Positions 26,421 through 34,190 of a DNA stretch of 64,000 bases are shown here, in pieces. Both the position numbers and the translations under genes were made by a program. Under the pieces are notes generated by a model. It was given only the letters and a program-made list of their open reading frames with translations. It did not search any database and was not told where the DNA came from. Source of the stretch: Mangrovimicrobium sp033283385 (GTDB taxonomy: Bacteria > Pseudomonadota > Gammaproteobacteria > Pseudomonadales > Halieaceae); assembly GCA_033283385.1 (NCBI GenBank), contig JAWMQQ010000001.1, forward strand, positions 2,356,001-2,420,000. Direction: 5' to 3'. Within the stretch, counting starts at the first letter, position 1, and every line of letters begins with the position of its first letter.

Positions 26421-26936
26421 TCAGAGCTGGCGCACCCCGGTCGCGTCCGATTCGCGGAACACCTCGATCTCCTCTACCGGTTTCATCACCACCAGCGGGA
26501 TCACGCGCTCGGTACCCGCCTGGTACTGGGCGTAAAACGGATAGCTGTCGACCATGAAGGCCCAGATCTTCTCGCGCTCGGCGCCTTCCGGTTCGCGCCA
26601 GGTGGCGCGGAAGGCCTGGGTGGCGATCTGGAATTCCACCTCGTCGCTTTCGCGGATGTTCAGGTACCAGGCGGGATGTTCATCTGCACCGCCCTTGGAT
26701 GCGACGATCACCACCTCGCCGCCGATATCGCCGTAGCACAGGGGCGTGATGAATATCTTGCCGCTCTTGCGGCCGGTGTACTTCACCAGGCAGTGGGTGC
26801 CGAAGTTGTGCGCACCGACTGCGGTGAGGTCCATGATGTGTCCTTTGGCGCCGCCGGAGCTCAGGTACATGTGGCGGTGCTCGGTCATCCAGTCCTTGCG
26901 GGCGTCGCGGATTTCCGCGCTCGATTCGTCACTCAT
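26421..26936 (-). CDS. Deazaflavin-dependent nitroreductase (DDN) family protein
   Basis: 171 residues from ATG 26936, five bases after AGGAGG; a GTG two codons earlier overlaps the ribosome site. It belongs to the split-barrel nitroreductase/DDN family: LVKYTGRKSGKIFITPLCYG, then VVIVASKGGADEHPAWYLNI, the typical cofactor-binding stretches. Actinobacterial members use coenzyme F420. No F420 genes are in this window, so the cofactor here is unknown. It stands between a sulfotransferase and an SDR, and lies 86 bases downstream of the SDR on the same strand. Confidence 0.82.
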   Translation of the reverse strand: MSDESSAEIRDARKDWMTEHRHMYLSSGGAKGHIMDLTAVGAHNFGTHCLVKYTGRKSGKIFITPLCYGDIGGEVVIVASKGGADEHPAWYLNIRESDEVEFQIATQAFRATWREPEGAEREKIWAFMVDSYPFYAQYQAGTERVIPLVVMKPVEEIEVFRESDATGVRQL

Positions 26937-27022
26937 GGCCACCTCCTGGGTTTTGTCGTGCTGTTATCTGGCTCATCATCTTAGGCGATTTCTGTGTCCC
27001 CGCCATTCGCCGGGACACCTAA

Positions 27023-27907
27023 TCAGCGAATGATTTCCGCAAACTGCGGCCGCGGGTAGATACCGCGGTCCCGATAGGACGGTGGCTGCCGGTCGCCCTC
27101 GTCGCGTATACCGTACTCGACGGCCGTCTCCGCGCCAATCACGGTCTGCCCGCTCTTCGCCATCAGGTCGGGATCGTTATACAGGGCCCAGATGATATGG
27201 CCGGTAAACTCCGGCGTCTCGGCGGACTCGCGCAAAAAGCCGTATTTCTCCGGGTTTTCCTCGATCATCGCCAGGAAGCGCTCAGTCAGCAGTGTGCCCA
27301 TCCAGATCGACAGGCAGGCGACGTTGTGGTCCCTGAAGTCTACCGCCATATCGGCGGCGAACTTGTCGATGCTGGCCTTGTGGGCGCCGTAGACCGGGCC
27401 GAAGACATAGTGCGAGGCGCCGGAGGCGGAGGTGAACACGATCAGGCCGCGGCCGTTCTTCAACAGCAGAGGCGCGGCGCAGTGGCTGGCGACGTAGCCG
27501 CCGCGCACGCCGACCTCGAGCATGTCCACCAGGCCGATGGGCTTCTCCCAGAAATTGCCCGGCGCTGTCATCGCCGGCAGGTTGGGGAAGGCGTTGTTCA
27601 CCAGGATGTCCAGCCGGCCCTGTTCGCGTTCCACCTGTTCGAACAGGGCTACGATTTCCGCGTCCACCCCGTGATCCACACGCACGGGAATGCCTTTTCC
27701 GCCGGCGGCGGTCACCGCCTCGGCGGTCTCGTAGATGGTACCGGGCAGTAGCTGGCCGCCGACGCTGGGAGCGTCTTCGGGCTTTTGTGAGCGACCGGTC
27801 ACGTAGACGGTGCAGCCGTGGCTGCCCAGGGCTATTGCGATTCCGCGGCCGGCACCGCGGCTGGCGCCGGTGACGACTGCGACCGGGGCGTTGTTTTGGG
27901 ATTGCAT
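27023..27907 (-). CDS. Short-chain dehydrogenase/reductase (SDR), DHRS1-like
   Basis: 294 residues. Rossmann motif VTGASRGAGRGIAIALGSHG at the N-terminus, NNAF in place of the usual NNAG, Ser of ITSASGAS-type sequence (FTSASGASHYVFGP) and catalytic YGAHKASIDK (Y-x3-K). The long C-terminal tail resembles DHRS1-type enzymes. Substrate is unknown. Its upstream side faces a GTAGGAGC repeat cluster. Confidence 0.85.
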   Translation of the reverse strand: MQSQNNAPVAVVTGASRGAGRGIAIALGSHGCTVYVTGRSQKPEDAPSVGGQLLPGTIYETAEAVTAAGGKGIPVRVDHGVDAEIVALFEQVEREQGRLDILVNNAFPNLPAMTAPGNFWEKPIGLVDMLEVGVRGGYVASHCAAPLLLKNGRGLIVFTSASGASHYVFGPVYGAHKASIDKFAADMAVDFRDHNVACLSIWMGTLLTERFLAMIEENPEKYGFLRESAETPEFTGHIIWALYNDPDLMAKSGQTVIGAETAVEYGIRDEGDRQPPSYRDRGIYPRPQFAEIIR

Positions 27908-27927
27908 GTTGTGACCTCTGTTTATTG

Positions 27928-28006
27928 TGTAGGAGCCTGCTACGCAGGCGATCGCGCCCTGCAGGAGCCCGCTACGCGGGCGATCGCCTGCGTAGCAGGC
28001 TCCTAC
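27928..28006. repeat. GTAGGAGC palindromic repeat cluster (three units)
   Basis: Three imperfect units of GTAGGAGCCTGCTACGCAGG followed by CGATCGC: a forward unit at 27928, a variant forward unit (GCAGGAGCCCGCTACGCGGG) at 27961 and an inverted unit ending 28006. Units form stem-loops within themselves and with each other. Resembles REP/BIME-type elements; no associated transposase in the window. Confidence 0.85.
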
Positions 28007-28135
28007 GGGCTGTGTTCGTCACTATACTAGCAAGCGTGTGCAACGTATATCACCTGACATTTCCCGGCCGCGCGCATACACTCTGACGTCCGCCGCGGGA
28101 ATCACCCGCCCGGCGATAATAATTCGAGGCACTGC

Positions 28136-29509
28136 ATGTCCGGACAAAACCCCGCAGCCGTCACGGGGAACAGCGCGCCCTATCCTCCTGCCGCCGTAAG
28201 CTGGTATTCCACCATCCTGCTCGCCTTCCTGTACTGGCTCTCGCTGCTGGACCGCTCGATCATTTCTCTGATGGTCGACCCGATCAAGGCGGATATCGGC
28301 ATCACCGACGTGCAGTTCGGCATGCTCCACGGCCTCGCCTTCGCCGTGACGTTTTCCCTGTTCGGCCTGCTCGCCGGCACCCTCGCGGACCGCCTGAGCC
28401 GGCGCCTGGTCGTCTTCGTCAGCGTCGCCCTGTGGTCGCTGGCCACCGCCGCCTGCGGCGCGGCAAAGGACTTCTCCCACCTGCTGCTGGCGCGGGTCGG
28501 CGTCGGTGCCGGCGAGGCAGGGCTCAATCCCTGCGCGACCTCGATGATCACCGACCTGTTCCCGCGGGACAAACTCACCCTCGCGCTGGCGGTGTACGCC
28601 CTGGGCGCCTCCGCCGGCGCCGGCTGCGCCTTCCTGTTCGGCGGACTGCTCATACAGGCGGTCTCCGCGGCGGACTTCGTCACCCTGCCGCTGGTCGGCG
28701 ACGTGCGTCCCTGGCAAGCGGTGTTCTACCTGATCGGCCTGCCGGGCATACTGGTATCGCTGCTCAGCTTCACCATGCCCGAGCCGAAGCGCCGCGGCGC
28801 CCTGCACGATCGCAGCCGGGAACCGCTGCTGCGCAGCGTGTTCTCGGGCTATCCGGAACTGCTGCGCTTCATCCGCTCGCGCAGCCGCTTCTTCGCCTGC
28901 CACTACCTCGGCTTCGGCCTCGCCTCCATCGGCTTTACCGGCGGCCAGGCCTGGTACGCCGCGCACATGGCGCGCAGCTTCGGCTGGGACGCGGCGCAGG
29001 TCGGCACCGGCATCGGCGTCGCCATGCTCATCGGCGGCTTTGCCGGCAAGTTCGTCTGCGGCCTCGGCGTCAACGCGCTCTACCGTCGCGGCCACCGCGA
29101 CGCGCAGTTCCTCTGGTTCGCGATCTGCCTTGTGGTGGCGACCCCCATCGGCATCGCCGCCGCTACCAGCGCCAGCCCCTGGGTGTTCCTGGCGGGGATC
29201 TGCCTGTTCATGTTCCTGCTCTCGCCCTTCACCGCGGTCTACGTGGCCTCGCTCAATCTCGTCACGCCCAATGAGTTGCGCGGCTCCGGCGTTGCGTTTT
29301 TCGCGGCGACGGTGGGCCTGCTGGCGCTCACTGTCGGGCCGATCCTGATCGCCGTGCTCTCGGACGATGTCTTCGGCGGCAACGCCATTGGCCTCGGCAT
29401 CGCCACGGTGATCGGCACCTGCTGTCCGCTGGCGGCGGTATTCCTCTTCCTCGGCCGCGGTGCGATGAGCGAGGCGGTCGCGGACGCCGAAGCCTGGTCC
29501 GGCAATTGA
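28136..29509 (+). CDS. Major facilitator superfamily transporter
   Basis: 457 residues with about twelve hydrophobic segments. The loop 2-3 motif LLAGTLADRLSRRLVVF (G-x3-D-R-x-S-R-R type) marks the MFS, and LLLARVGVGAGEAGLNPCAT resembles the spinster-like/organic anion group. An inner-membrane proton or sodium-coupled carrier; substrate unknown. It lies between two repeat clusters and upstream of a same-strand SDR, and may serve the catabolic genes that follow. Confidence 0.88.
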   Translation: MSGQNPAAVTGNSAPYPPAAVSWYSTILLAFLYWLSLLDRSIISLMVDPIKADIGITDVQFGMLHGLAFAVTFSLFGLLAGTLADRLSRRLVVFVSVALWSLATAACGAAKDFSHLLLARVGVGAGEAGLNPCATSMITDLFPRDKLTLALAVYALGASAGAGCAFLFGGLLIQAVSAADFVTLPLVGDVRPWQAVFYLIGLPGILVSLLSFTMPEPKRRGALHDRSREPLLRSVFSGYPELLRFIRSRSRFFACHYLGFGLASIGFTGGQAWYAAHMARSFGWDAAQVGTGIGVAMLIGGFAGKFVCGLGVNALYRRGHRDAQFLWFAICLVVATPIGIAAATSASPWVFLAGICLFMFLLSPFTAVYVASLNLVTPNELRGSGVAFFAATVGLLALTVGPILIAVLSDDVFGGNAIGLGIATVIGTCCPLAAVFLFLGRGAMSEAVADAEAWSGN

Positions 29510-29512
29510 ATC

Positions 29513-29589
29513 TGTAGGAGCCTGCTACGCAGGCGATCTCCTGTAGATGCGCGCTCTGCGCGCGATCGCCTGCGTAGCAGGCTCCTACA
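29513..29589. repeat. GTAGGAGC palindromic repeat cluster (two facing units)
   Basis: A forward unit at 29513, a degenerate central GCGCGCTCTGCGCGC palindrome, and an inverted unit ending TCCTACA. Together they form one large hairpin a few bases after the MFS transporter stop, where it could also act as a transcript 3' end stabiliser. Confidence 0.85.
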
Positions 29590-29753
29590 AGTACACCTCT
29601 TCAGTTCACTGCCGGGGCCGTCACGGCATGCCGGAAACGCGGGTACCATACCCCCATCGAAGGTAATGAACAATAGTGTACACAACGCGAGCCCGCGAGT
29701 AGTATGCTGCGCTCCGAGCATCCGGCAATACCAATACCAACAGGAGAATCAGC

Positions 29754-30494
29754 ATGTCACTACAGGGCAAGACGGCGGTCGTCACCGGCGCCGCCCGCGG
29801 CCTGGGCCGCGCGATCAGCCAGCGCCTGGCCGAGGACGGGGTCAATATTTCCGTCTGGGACCTCAACCTCGAGGGCGCGGAAGAAACGGCAGCCATGCTG
29901 CGCGAGATGGGTGTGCAGGCCATCGCCTGCAAGACCGACACTTCCTCCGCGGCGGACATCGCGGCGGCGGTGGAGCGCACCCACGCGGAACTGGGTCACA
30001 TCTCAATCCTGGTCAACAACGCGGCGCTGTCGCCCTTCTGCAAGTTCGAGGACCTCACCGAGGAAGCCTGGGACCGGCTGATGGCGATCAACCTGAAGGG
30101 CCCCTTCCTGTGCTGCAAGGCGATCATCCCCGAGATGGTCGAGGCGGGCTGGGGCCGGGTGATCAACATCTCGTCTTCCTCCGCACAGACCGGCGCCACC
30201 AGCATGTCCCACTACGTAGCGTCCAAGGGCGGTGTGATCGGTTTCACCAAGGCGCTGGCACTGGAGTTCGCCACCCGCGGCGTCACCGTGAACAACGTGC
30301 CGCCGAACTTCGTCGACACCGAGGGCCTGCGCGAGGCGCCGGTGGACGTGGACGCATTTGCGCAGACCACCCCGATGAAGCGCCCCGGCAAGCCGCGCAA
30401 CATCGCCGCCGCCGTGGCCTTTCTCGCGTCCGAGGATGCGGACTACATCACCGGCCTCACCCTCGGCGTCAACGGCGGTCGTTACTGCAACTGA
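29754..30494 (+). CDS. SDR-family oxidoreductase (FabG-like)
   Basis: 246 residues, classical SDR. AVVTGAARGLGRAISQRLAE binds NAD(P), NNAALSPF is the NNAG region, INISSSSAQTGATSMSHYVA contains the catalytic Ser and Tyr, and ASKGGVIGFTKAL the Lys. Ends VNGGRYCN. Preceded by CAGGAG. Substrate unknown; proximity to the IclR/UGSC operon suggests the same catabolic unit. Confidence 0.87.
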   Translation: MSLQGKTAVVTGAARGLGRAISQRLAEDGVNISVWDLNLEGAEETAAMLREMGVQAIACKTDTSSAADIAAAVERTHAELGHISILVNNAALSPFCKFEDLTEEAWDRLMAINLKGPFLCCKAIIPEMVEAGWGRVINISSSSAQTGATSMSHYVASKGGVIGFTKALALEFATRGVTVNNVPPNFVDTEGLREAPVDVDAFAQTTPMKRPGKPRNIAAAVAFLASEDADYITGLTLGVNGGRYCN

Positions 30495-30501
30495 GCCCCC
30501 G

Positions 30502-30612
30502 CTGTAGGAGCCTGCTACGCAGGCGATCGCGCGCAGAGCGCGCTCCTACAGGGGCAATTGCCTGCATAGCAGGCTCCTACAACACTGATCGCCTGCGTAG
30601 CAGGCTCCTACG
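30502..30612. repeat. GTAGGAGC palindromic repeat cluster (four half-units)
   Basis: Forward unit at 30502, then GCGCGCAGAGCGCGCTCCTA, then two inverted units (one with CTGCATAGCAGG). The last unit supplies the TAG stop codon of the IclR gene, read on the minus strand at 30610-30608. Confidence 0.87.
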
Positions 30613-31351
30613 GGGTGGGGTTTTCTTCGATGAATTCGGCCACGGCTGAGCGCAGCAGGGCGCCGAGCTCTTCCACCCTCCCCTCGATACGCGACACCGG
30701 CCCGCCCAGGGCGATGGCGTTGCGCCGCTCGCCGTAGGGGAACGGCACCGCAATACCGCCCACCCCCGGCGCGTACATCCCCATATTCACGTACCAGCCG
30801 TTGCCGGCGCTGGCGCGCAGGTCCTGCTCCACCGCCTCCGCCGTCATGAACGTGTCGGTTTCGTAGCGCTGGTAGTCGATGCGGCGCAGCACCGCGGCGC
30901 GCTCTGCAGGCGTGTACAGCGAGAGTATCGCGCGCCCGGCGGAGGCCACGTGAATCGGCAACCGCTGGCCGATGTTGGCAATAAAGCGGATATCCGCATT
31001 CGACTCCACCACGTCCACGAACACGATGCTGGTGCCCTCCGGCGCCGCCAGGCACAGCGTCTCCCCGGTCTGCTTCGCCAGCCGCGCCAGCAACTCGTGT
31101 ACCTCGGGCGGCAGCGGCTGCGCCTCCACCAGTTGCCGCGCCAGGCTCAGCCAGCGCGACGTCGGGTAGTAGCCGCCGCGCGGTGTCGGCTGGTACAGGT
31201 AGCCCTCATCCACCAGCGTGGACACCGTGTTGAACACGCTGGAGCGCGGCCAGCCGAAGGCATCGACGATATCGCGCACCGACTGCGGCTGCCCCACCCG
31301 GGCGAAGTGCTCCAGCAGGGCGAACAGGTTGGAAATCTGTTTGACGCGCAC
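30608..31351 (-). CDS. IclR-family transcriptional regulator
   Basis: 247 residues. N-terminal winged helix with SVRDIVDAFGWPRSSVFNTV (about residues 22-41), then the GAF-like effector domain with FVDVVESNADIRFIANIGQR and the AVPFPYGERRNAIALGGPV region typical of IclR proteins. Divergent from the UGSC operon, with a perfect palindrome at 31400-31417 in the 135-base gap, so it most likely controls that operon and itself. Its stop codon TAG is part of a GTAGGAGC repeat. Confidence 0.9.
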   Translation of the reverse strand: MRVKQISNLFALLEHFARVGQPQSVRDIVDAFGWPRSSVFNTVSTLVDEGYLYQPTPRGGYYPTSRWLSLARQLVEAQPLPPEVHELLARLAKQTGETLCLAAPEGTSIVFVDVVESNADIRFIANIGQRLPIHVASAGRAILSLYTPAERAAVLRRIDYQRYETDTFMTAEAVEQDLRASAGNGWYVNMGMYAPGVGGIAVPFPYGERRNAIALGGPVSRIEGRVEELGALLRSAVAEFIEENPTP

Positions 31352-31399
31352 GTATCCCTCCGGCTAGTATGAGCCATTGTCCAGATTTGTGATGTTTAT

Positions 31400-31417
31400 A
31401 GTCCAATATATTGGACT
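31400..31417. promoter_or_regulatory. Perfect palindrome AGTCCAATATATTGGACT, candidate IclR operator
   Basis: An 18-base perfect inverted repeat centred between the IclR gene and the UGSC operon. Outer flanks TTGTGAT (left) and ATCACAA (right) add a second inverted pair with unequal spacing. The palindrome carries a TTGGAC -35-like box on each strand, and TATAAC at 31431 could be a -10 for the plus strand though the spacing is short (14). Binding by the adjacent IclR is inference. Confidence 0.65.
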
Positions 31418-31486
31418 TTATCACAAGACCTATAACGCGATAACGACACAGAAACCGGGCCCCCTCGCCCGCTGGAGGATCACACG

Positions 31487-32053
31487 ATGGCCATAGGCAG
31501 CGTACTCGACCCCACCGCCCTGAACACACAGGACATCTCTTCCCCCGGCCCCGACGCCGGCCCGCTGGCGGGCAAGACCGTCGGCTTTCGCCTGGACGAG
31601 ATCTGGCGCGCCTGGGACTGGATGGCCGAACTGTGGGGCGAGGAGTTCCGCAAGGCCGGCGCCGAGGTGAAGATGTGGCGCTCCCACCAGGGCCGCACCG
31701 GCGCCGCCGGTGAGCGCGTTGCCGCCGAACTGGACGCCTTCCTCGATTCCATCGACATCGCCGTGGTCGGCCTGGCCAACTGCGGTTCCTGCACCGGCTG
31801 GACCGTGCGCGACGCGCTGGCCGCCGCCGAGAAGGGCCTGCCCACCACCGCGGTGTGCACCGAGGTGTTCGAGGAACTGGCCCACAACCTCGCCCGCCGC
31901 GGCGGACGCTCCGGCCTGCGCCTGCACGTGCTGCCCTACCCCCTCAACGAGAAAGAACACGACGAGGTGGCCGCGGTAGCCCGCGAGCACTTCGCCGGAC
32001 TGGTCGAGGACATGGGCGTCAACGTCGCGCAACTCAAGGAGGCAGCCGTATGA
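31487..32053 (+). CDS. UGSC-family protein (cysteine form of a selenoprotein family)
   Basis: 188 residues; ATG 31487 follows GGAGG (CTGGAGGATCACACG). The centre reads VGLANCGSCTGWTVRDALAA. C99-G-S-C102 fits the U-G-S-C motif of the UGSC family known from marine bacterial selenoproteins, with Cys in place of selenocysteine; both codons are TGC and there is no in-frame TGA. The flanking pattern (beta strand, then an alpha helix after the motif, VCTEVFEELAHNLARR further on) suggests a Rossmann-like redox or cofactor-binding fold. It overlaps the next gene by four bases (ATGA). The biochemical role of the family is, to my knowledge, not established. Confidence 0.75.
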   Translation: MAIGSVLDPTALNTQDISSPGPDAGPLAGKTVGFRLDEIWRAWDWMAELWGEEFRKAGAEVKMWRSHQGRTGAAGERVAAELDAFLDSIDIAVVGLANCGSCTGWTVRDALAAAEKGLPTTAVCTEVFEELAHNLARRGGRSGLRLHVLPYPLNEKEHDEVAAVAREHFAGLVEDMGVNVAQLKEAAV

Positions 32054-33189
32054 GCCGCACTATCGCCCAGGCTGCGCAGAAGCAGCAGAAGGTGGTCAAC
32101 CTGCGCGACTGCGGCCCCGAGGGCTGCGATATCGACTGGCTCTCCAGCCAGAAGCACGAGACCGAAGTCGACGACGTCATGGCCTTCACCGAGTTCGCCA
32201 TCGGGCAAGGCTGGGGCGACGGCCTGCCCCTGATCCCGCCGACCGAAGCCCGCGTGCGCGCCTTCCTCGGCAAGAACAACCGCTACGCCGACGAAATCAT
32301 CTGCACCCTGCCCCCCGCCGACGGCGAGTGCACGGTGGAGAAGATCGCCATCAACGCGGTAATGGCCGGCGCGCCCGCCGAATCCCTGCCGCTGCTGATC
32401 GCCGCCATCGAGGCCATCGGCGACCCGGACTTCGAGCTGTTCGGCCTGAACACCACCACCGCGCCGGTACTGCCGCTGATGGTGGTCAACGGCGCGATCC
32501 GCGAGAAACTCAACATCCCCTACCGCCACGGCTGCCTCGGCGGCGCCCGTACCCAGGCGGTGGCCATCGGCCGTGCGCTGCGGTTGATCATCCGCAACGT
32601 TGCGGGACAGGAAGTGAACGTCACCTCCCAGACCACCTTCGGCTCCCCCGGCCGCGTCTCCGGCATCCTGTTCGGCGAGTGGGAAGAGCGCTCGCCCTGG
32701 GCGCCCTTCGCCGAGCGTCGCGGCGTGCAAGGTGATGCGGTGTCGGTGTACGGCACCATGGGCACCATGAACATCATCGACACCACCTCCACCCGCGGCG
32801 GCGAATTCCTCGAGATGATCGGCAAGTCACTGGGCTACCCCGGCGCCAACGGCTACTCGCCGGCGATGCCCTTCGCCGAGATGATGGTGGCAATCAACCC
32901 GGTGTGGGCCGAGATCATCCACCGCGACGTACCCTCGCTGGAGGACGTGCAGGAAATCATCTGGAAAAACACGGGTATCGACGCCGACCACCTGCTGCCC
33001 AAGCACCGCGAGCAGCTGGAAGCCCAGGACCGCATCATCGGCGACCGCGCCTACGTGACGGTGGAACCCAAGGATGTGCTGGTGGTCTGCTGCGGCGGCA
33101 CCGGAGGCCTGCACGCCACCGGCTTCCACAGCTTCGGCAGCTGCCTGACCCAGACCCGCGCCATCCTCCCCGGCCCGGACCTGGCATAA
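32050..33189 (+). CDS. Uncharacterised partner protein of the UGSC-family gene
   Basis: 379 residues from ATG 32050, overlapping the UGSC stop. I do not recognise a named domain. Visible features: N-terminal RDCGPEGCDIDWL, FAIGQGWGDGLPLIPPTEAR, a central glycine-rich stretch PYRHGCLGGARTQAVAIGRA, SVYGTMGTMNIIDTTSTRGG, and near the end LVVCCGGTGGLHATGFHSFG, a nucleotide-loop-like glycine cluster beside paired cysteines. No signal peptide or membrane segment. Translational coupling means it acts in a set ratio with the CGSC protein, perhaps as a two-subunit enzyme. Function unknown. Confidence 0.75.
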   Translation: MSRTIAQAAQKQQKVVNLRDCGPEGCDIDWLSSQKHETEVDDVMAFTEFAIGQGWGDGLPLIPPTEARVRAFLGKNNRYADEIICTLPPADGECTVEKIAINAVMAGAPAESLPLLIAAIEAIGDPDFELFGLNTTTAPVLPLMVVNGAIREKLNIPYRHGCLGGARTQAVAIGRALRLIIRNVAGQEVNVTSQTTFGSPGRVSGILFGEWEERSPWAPFAERRGVQGDAVSVYGTMGTMNIIDTTSTRGGEFLEMIGKSLGYPGANGYSPAMPFAEMMVAINPVWAEIIHRDVPSLEDVQEIIWKNTGIDADHLLPKHREQLEAQDRIIGDRAYVTVEPKDVLVVCCGGTGGLHATGFHSFGSCLTQTRAILPGPDLA

Positions 33190-33207
33190 GCGCGCGAGGA
33201 CAAGATC

Positions 33208-34053
33208 ATGGACAAAATAACTTTCGAACCGATTACCCCCAGGCTCGGCGCCTACGCCCACGTCGCGCCGGAAGACATCGTCTCCGACGGCGTACCCGAC
33301 CGCATCCTGCAGGCGCTGAACGAGTACGGCGTGCTGGTGTTCCCGCAGCTCAACCTCAGCGACGAGTTGATGGTCGAGCTGACCTCGCAACTCGGTGATA
33401 TCGAACCGCCGGTGGCCACCGCCGACGGTTCCGCGCCCAGTTCCAAGGGCATCTACCGCATCGCCCTGGACAAGACCGACCCGGGCCAGCGCGAGTACGT
33501 GACGGGTAACGACTGGTGGCACATGGACGGCACGTCCTACTCCGTACCCGGCAAGGCGACACTGCTCAAGTGCGAAGTACCGCCCAGCAGCGGCGGCGAC
33601 ACCGAGTTCGCCCACCTGTTCGCCGCCTGGGAAGCCATGCCGGAAGAGAAAAAGCAGCAACTGGAAGGCCTGCACGTGGTGCACTGCCTGGAAGCTGTCG
33701 GCCGCAAGATGAACCCCAACCCGACGGACGCGGACCTGGAGCGCTGGCACACGGTGTTCCCGCCCACCGAGCATCCGTTGGTGTGGAAGCAAAGCGGCGG
33801 GCGCACTTCGCTGGTGATTGGCTCTACCGCCTGGGGGATTACCGAGCTGTCACAGGATGATGGCAGCGCGCTGCTGGATGAACTGGTGGAGTACTGCACG
33901 CAGCCGGAGTTTACCTACCGGCATCACTGGCAGAAGGGTGACCTGGTGATCTGGAACAATCCGGGATTGTTGCATCGATCGCATCCCTACACGGAAGCGT
34001 CCGGGCGAGTAATGCATCGCACCACCATCAAAGGCTCCGAGGCCATCGCGTAG
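33208..34053 (+). CDS. TauD/TfdA-family Fe(II)/2-oxoglutarate-dependent dioxygenase
   Basis: 281 residues. The facial triad is visible: H105 and D107 in DWWHMDGTSY, and H256 in NNPGLLHRSHPY, with the 2-oxoglutarate-binding arginine likely in GRVMHRTTIKG. Characterised relatives hydroxylate sulfonates, phenoxyacetates or other small acids with release of the side group. It follows the UGSC partner by 18 bases in the same operon. The stop codon TAG (34051-34053) is the start of a GTAGGAGC repeat. Confidence 0.9.
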   Translation: MDKITFEPITPRLGAYAHVAPEDIVSDGVPDRILQALNEYGVLVFPQLNLSDELMVELTSQLGDIEPPVATADGSAPSSKGIYRIALDKTDPGQREYVTGNDWWHMDGTSYSVPGKATLLKCEVPPSSGGDTEFAHLFAAWEAMPEEKKQQLEGLHVVHCLEAVGRKMNPNPTDADLERWHTVFPPTEHPLVWKQSGGRTSLVIGSTAWGITELSQDDGSALLDELVEYCTQPEFTYRHHWQKGDLVIWNNPGLLHRSHPYTEASGRVMHRTTIKGSEAIA

Positions 34054-34190
34054 GAGCCTGCTACGCAGGCGATGCCGTATCTGTAGGAGCCTGCTACGCA
34101 GGCGATCGCGCGCGGAGCGCGCTCCTACAAACGCGATCGCCTGCGTAGCAGGCTCCTACAAACAGGATCGCGCGCAGAGCGTAAACCTAC
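34049..34190. repeat. GTAGGAGC palindromic repeat cluster (five units)
   Basis: Forward units at 34049 and 34082, GCGCGCGGAGCGCGCTCCTA, an inverted unit ending 34159, and a decayed unit (GCGCGCAGAGCGTAAACCTA) ending at 34190. It separates two convergent genes and supplies the TAG stop of both: TauD on the plus strand and the amine-dehydrogenase-like gene on the minus strand. Confidence 0.88.

Noticed and set aside
31781..31792. Selenocysteine codon in the UGSC-family gene
   Set aside because: Both motif codons are TGC; there is no in-frame TGA, so this is the Cys form and needs no SECIS element.
34049..34190. CRISPR-like array
   Set aside because: Units are palindromic, alternate in orientation, vary in spacing and lack unique spacers or cas genes: REP-type repeats.
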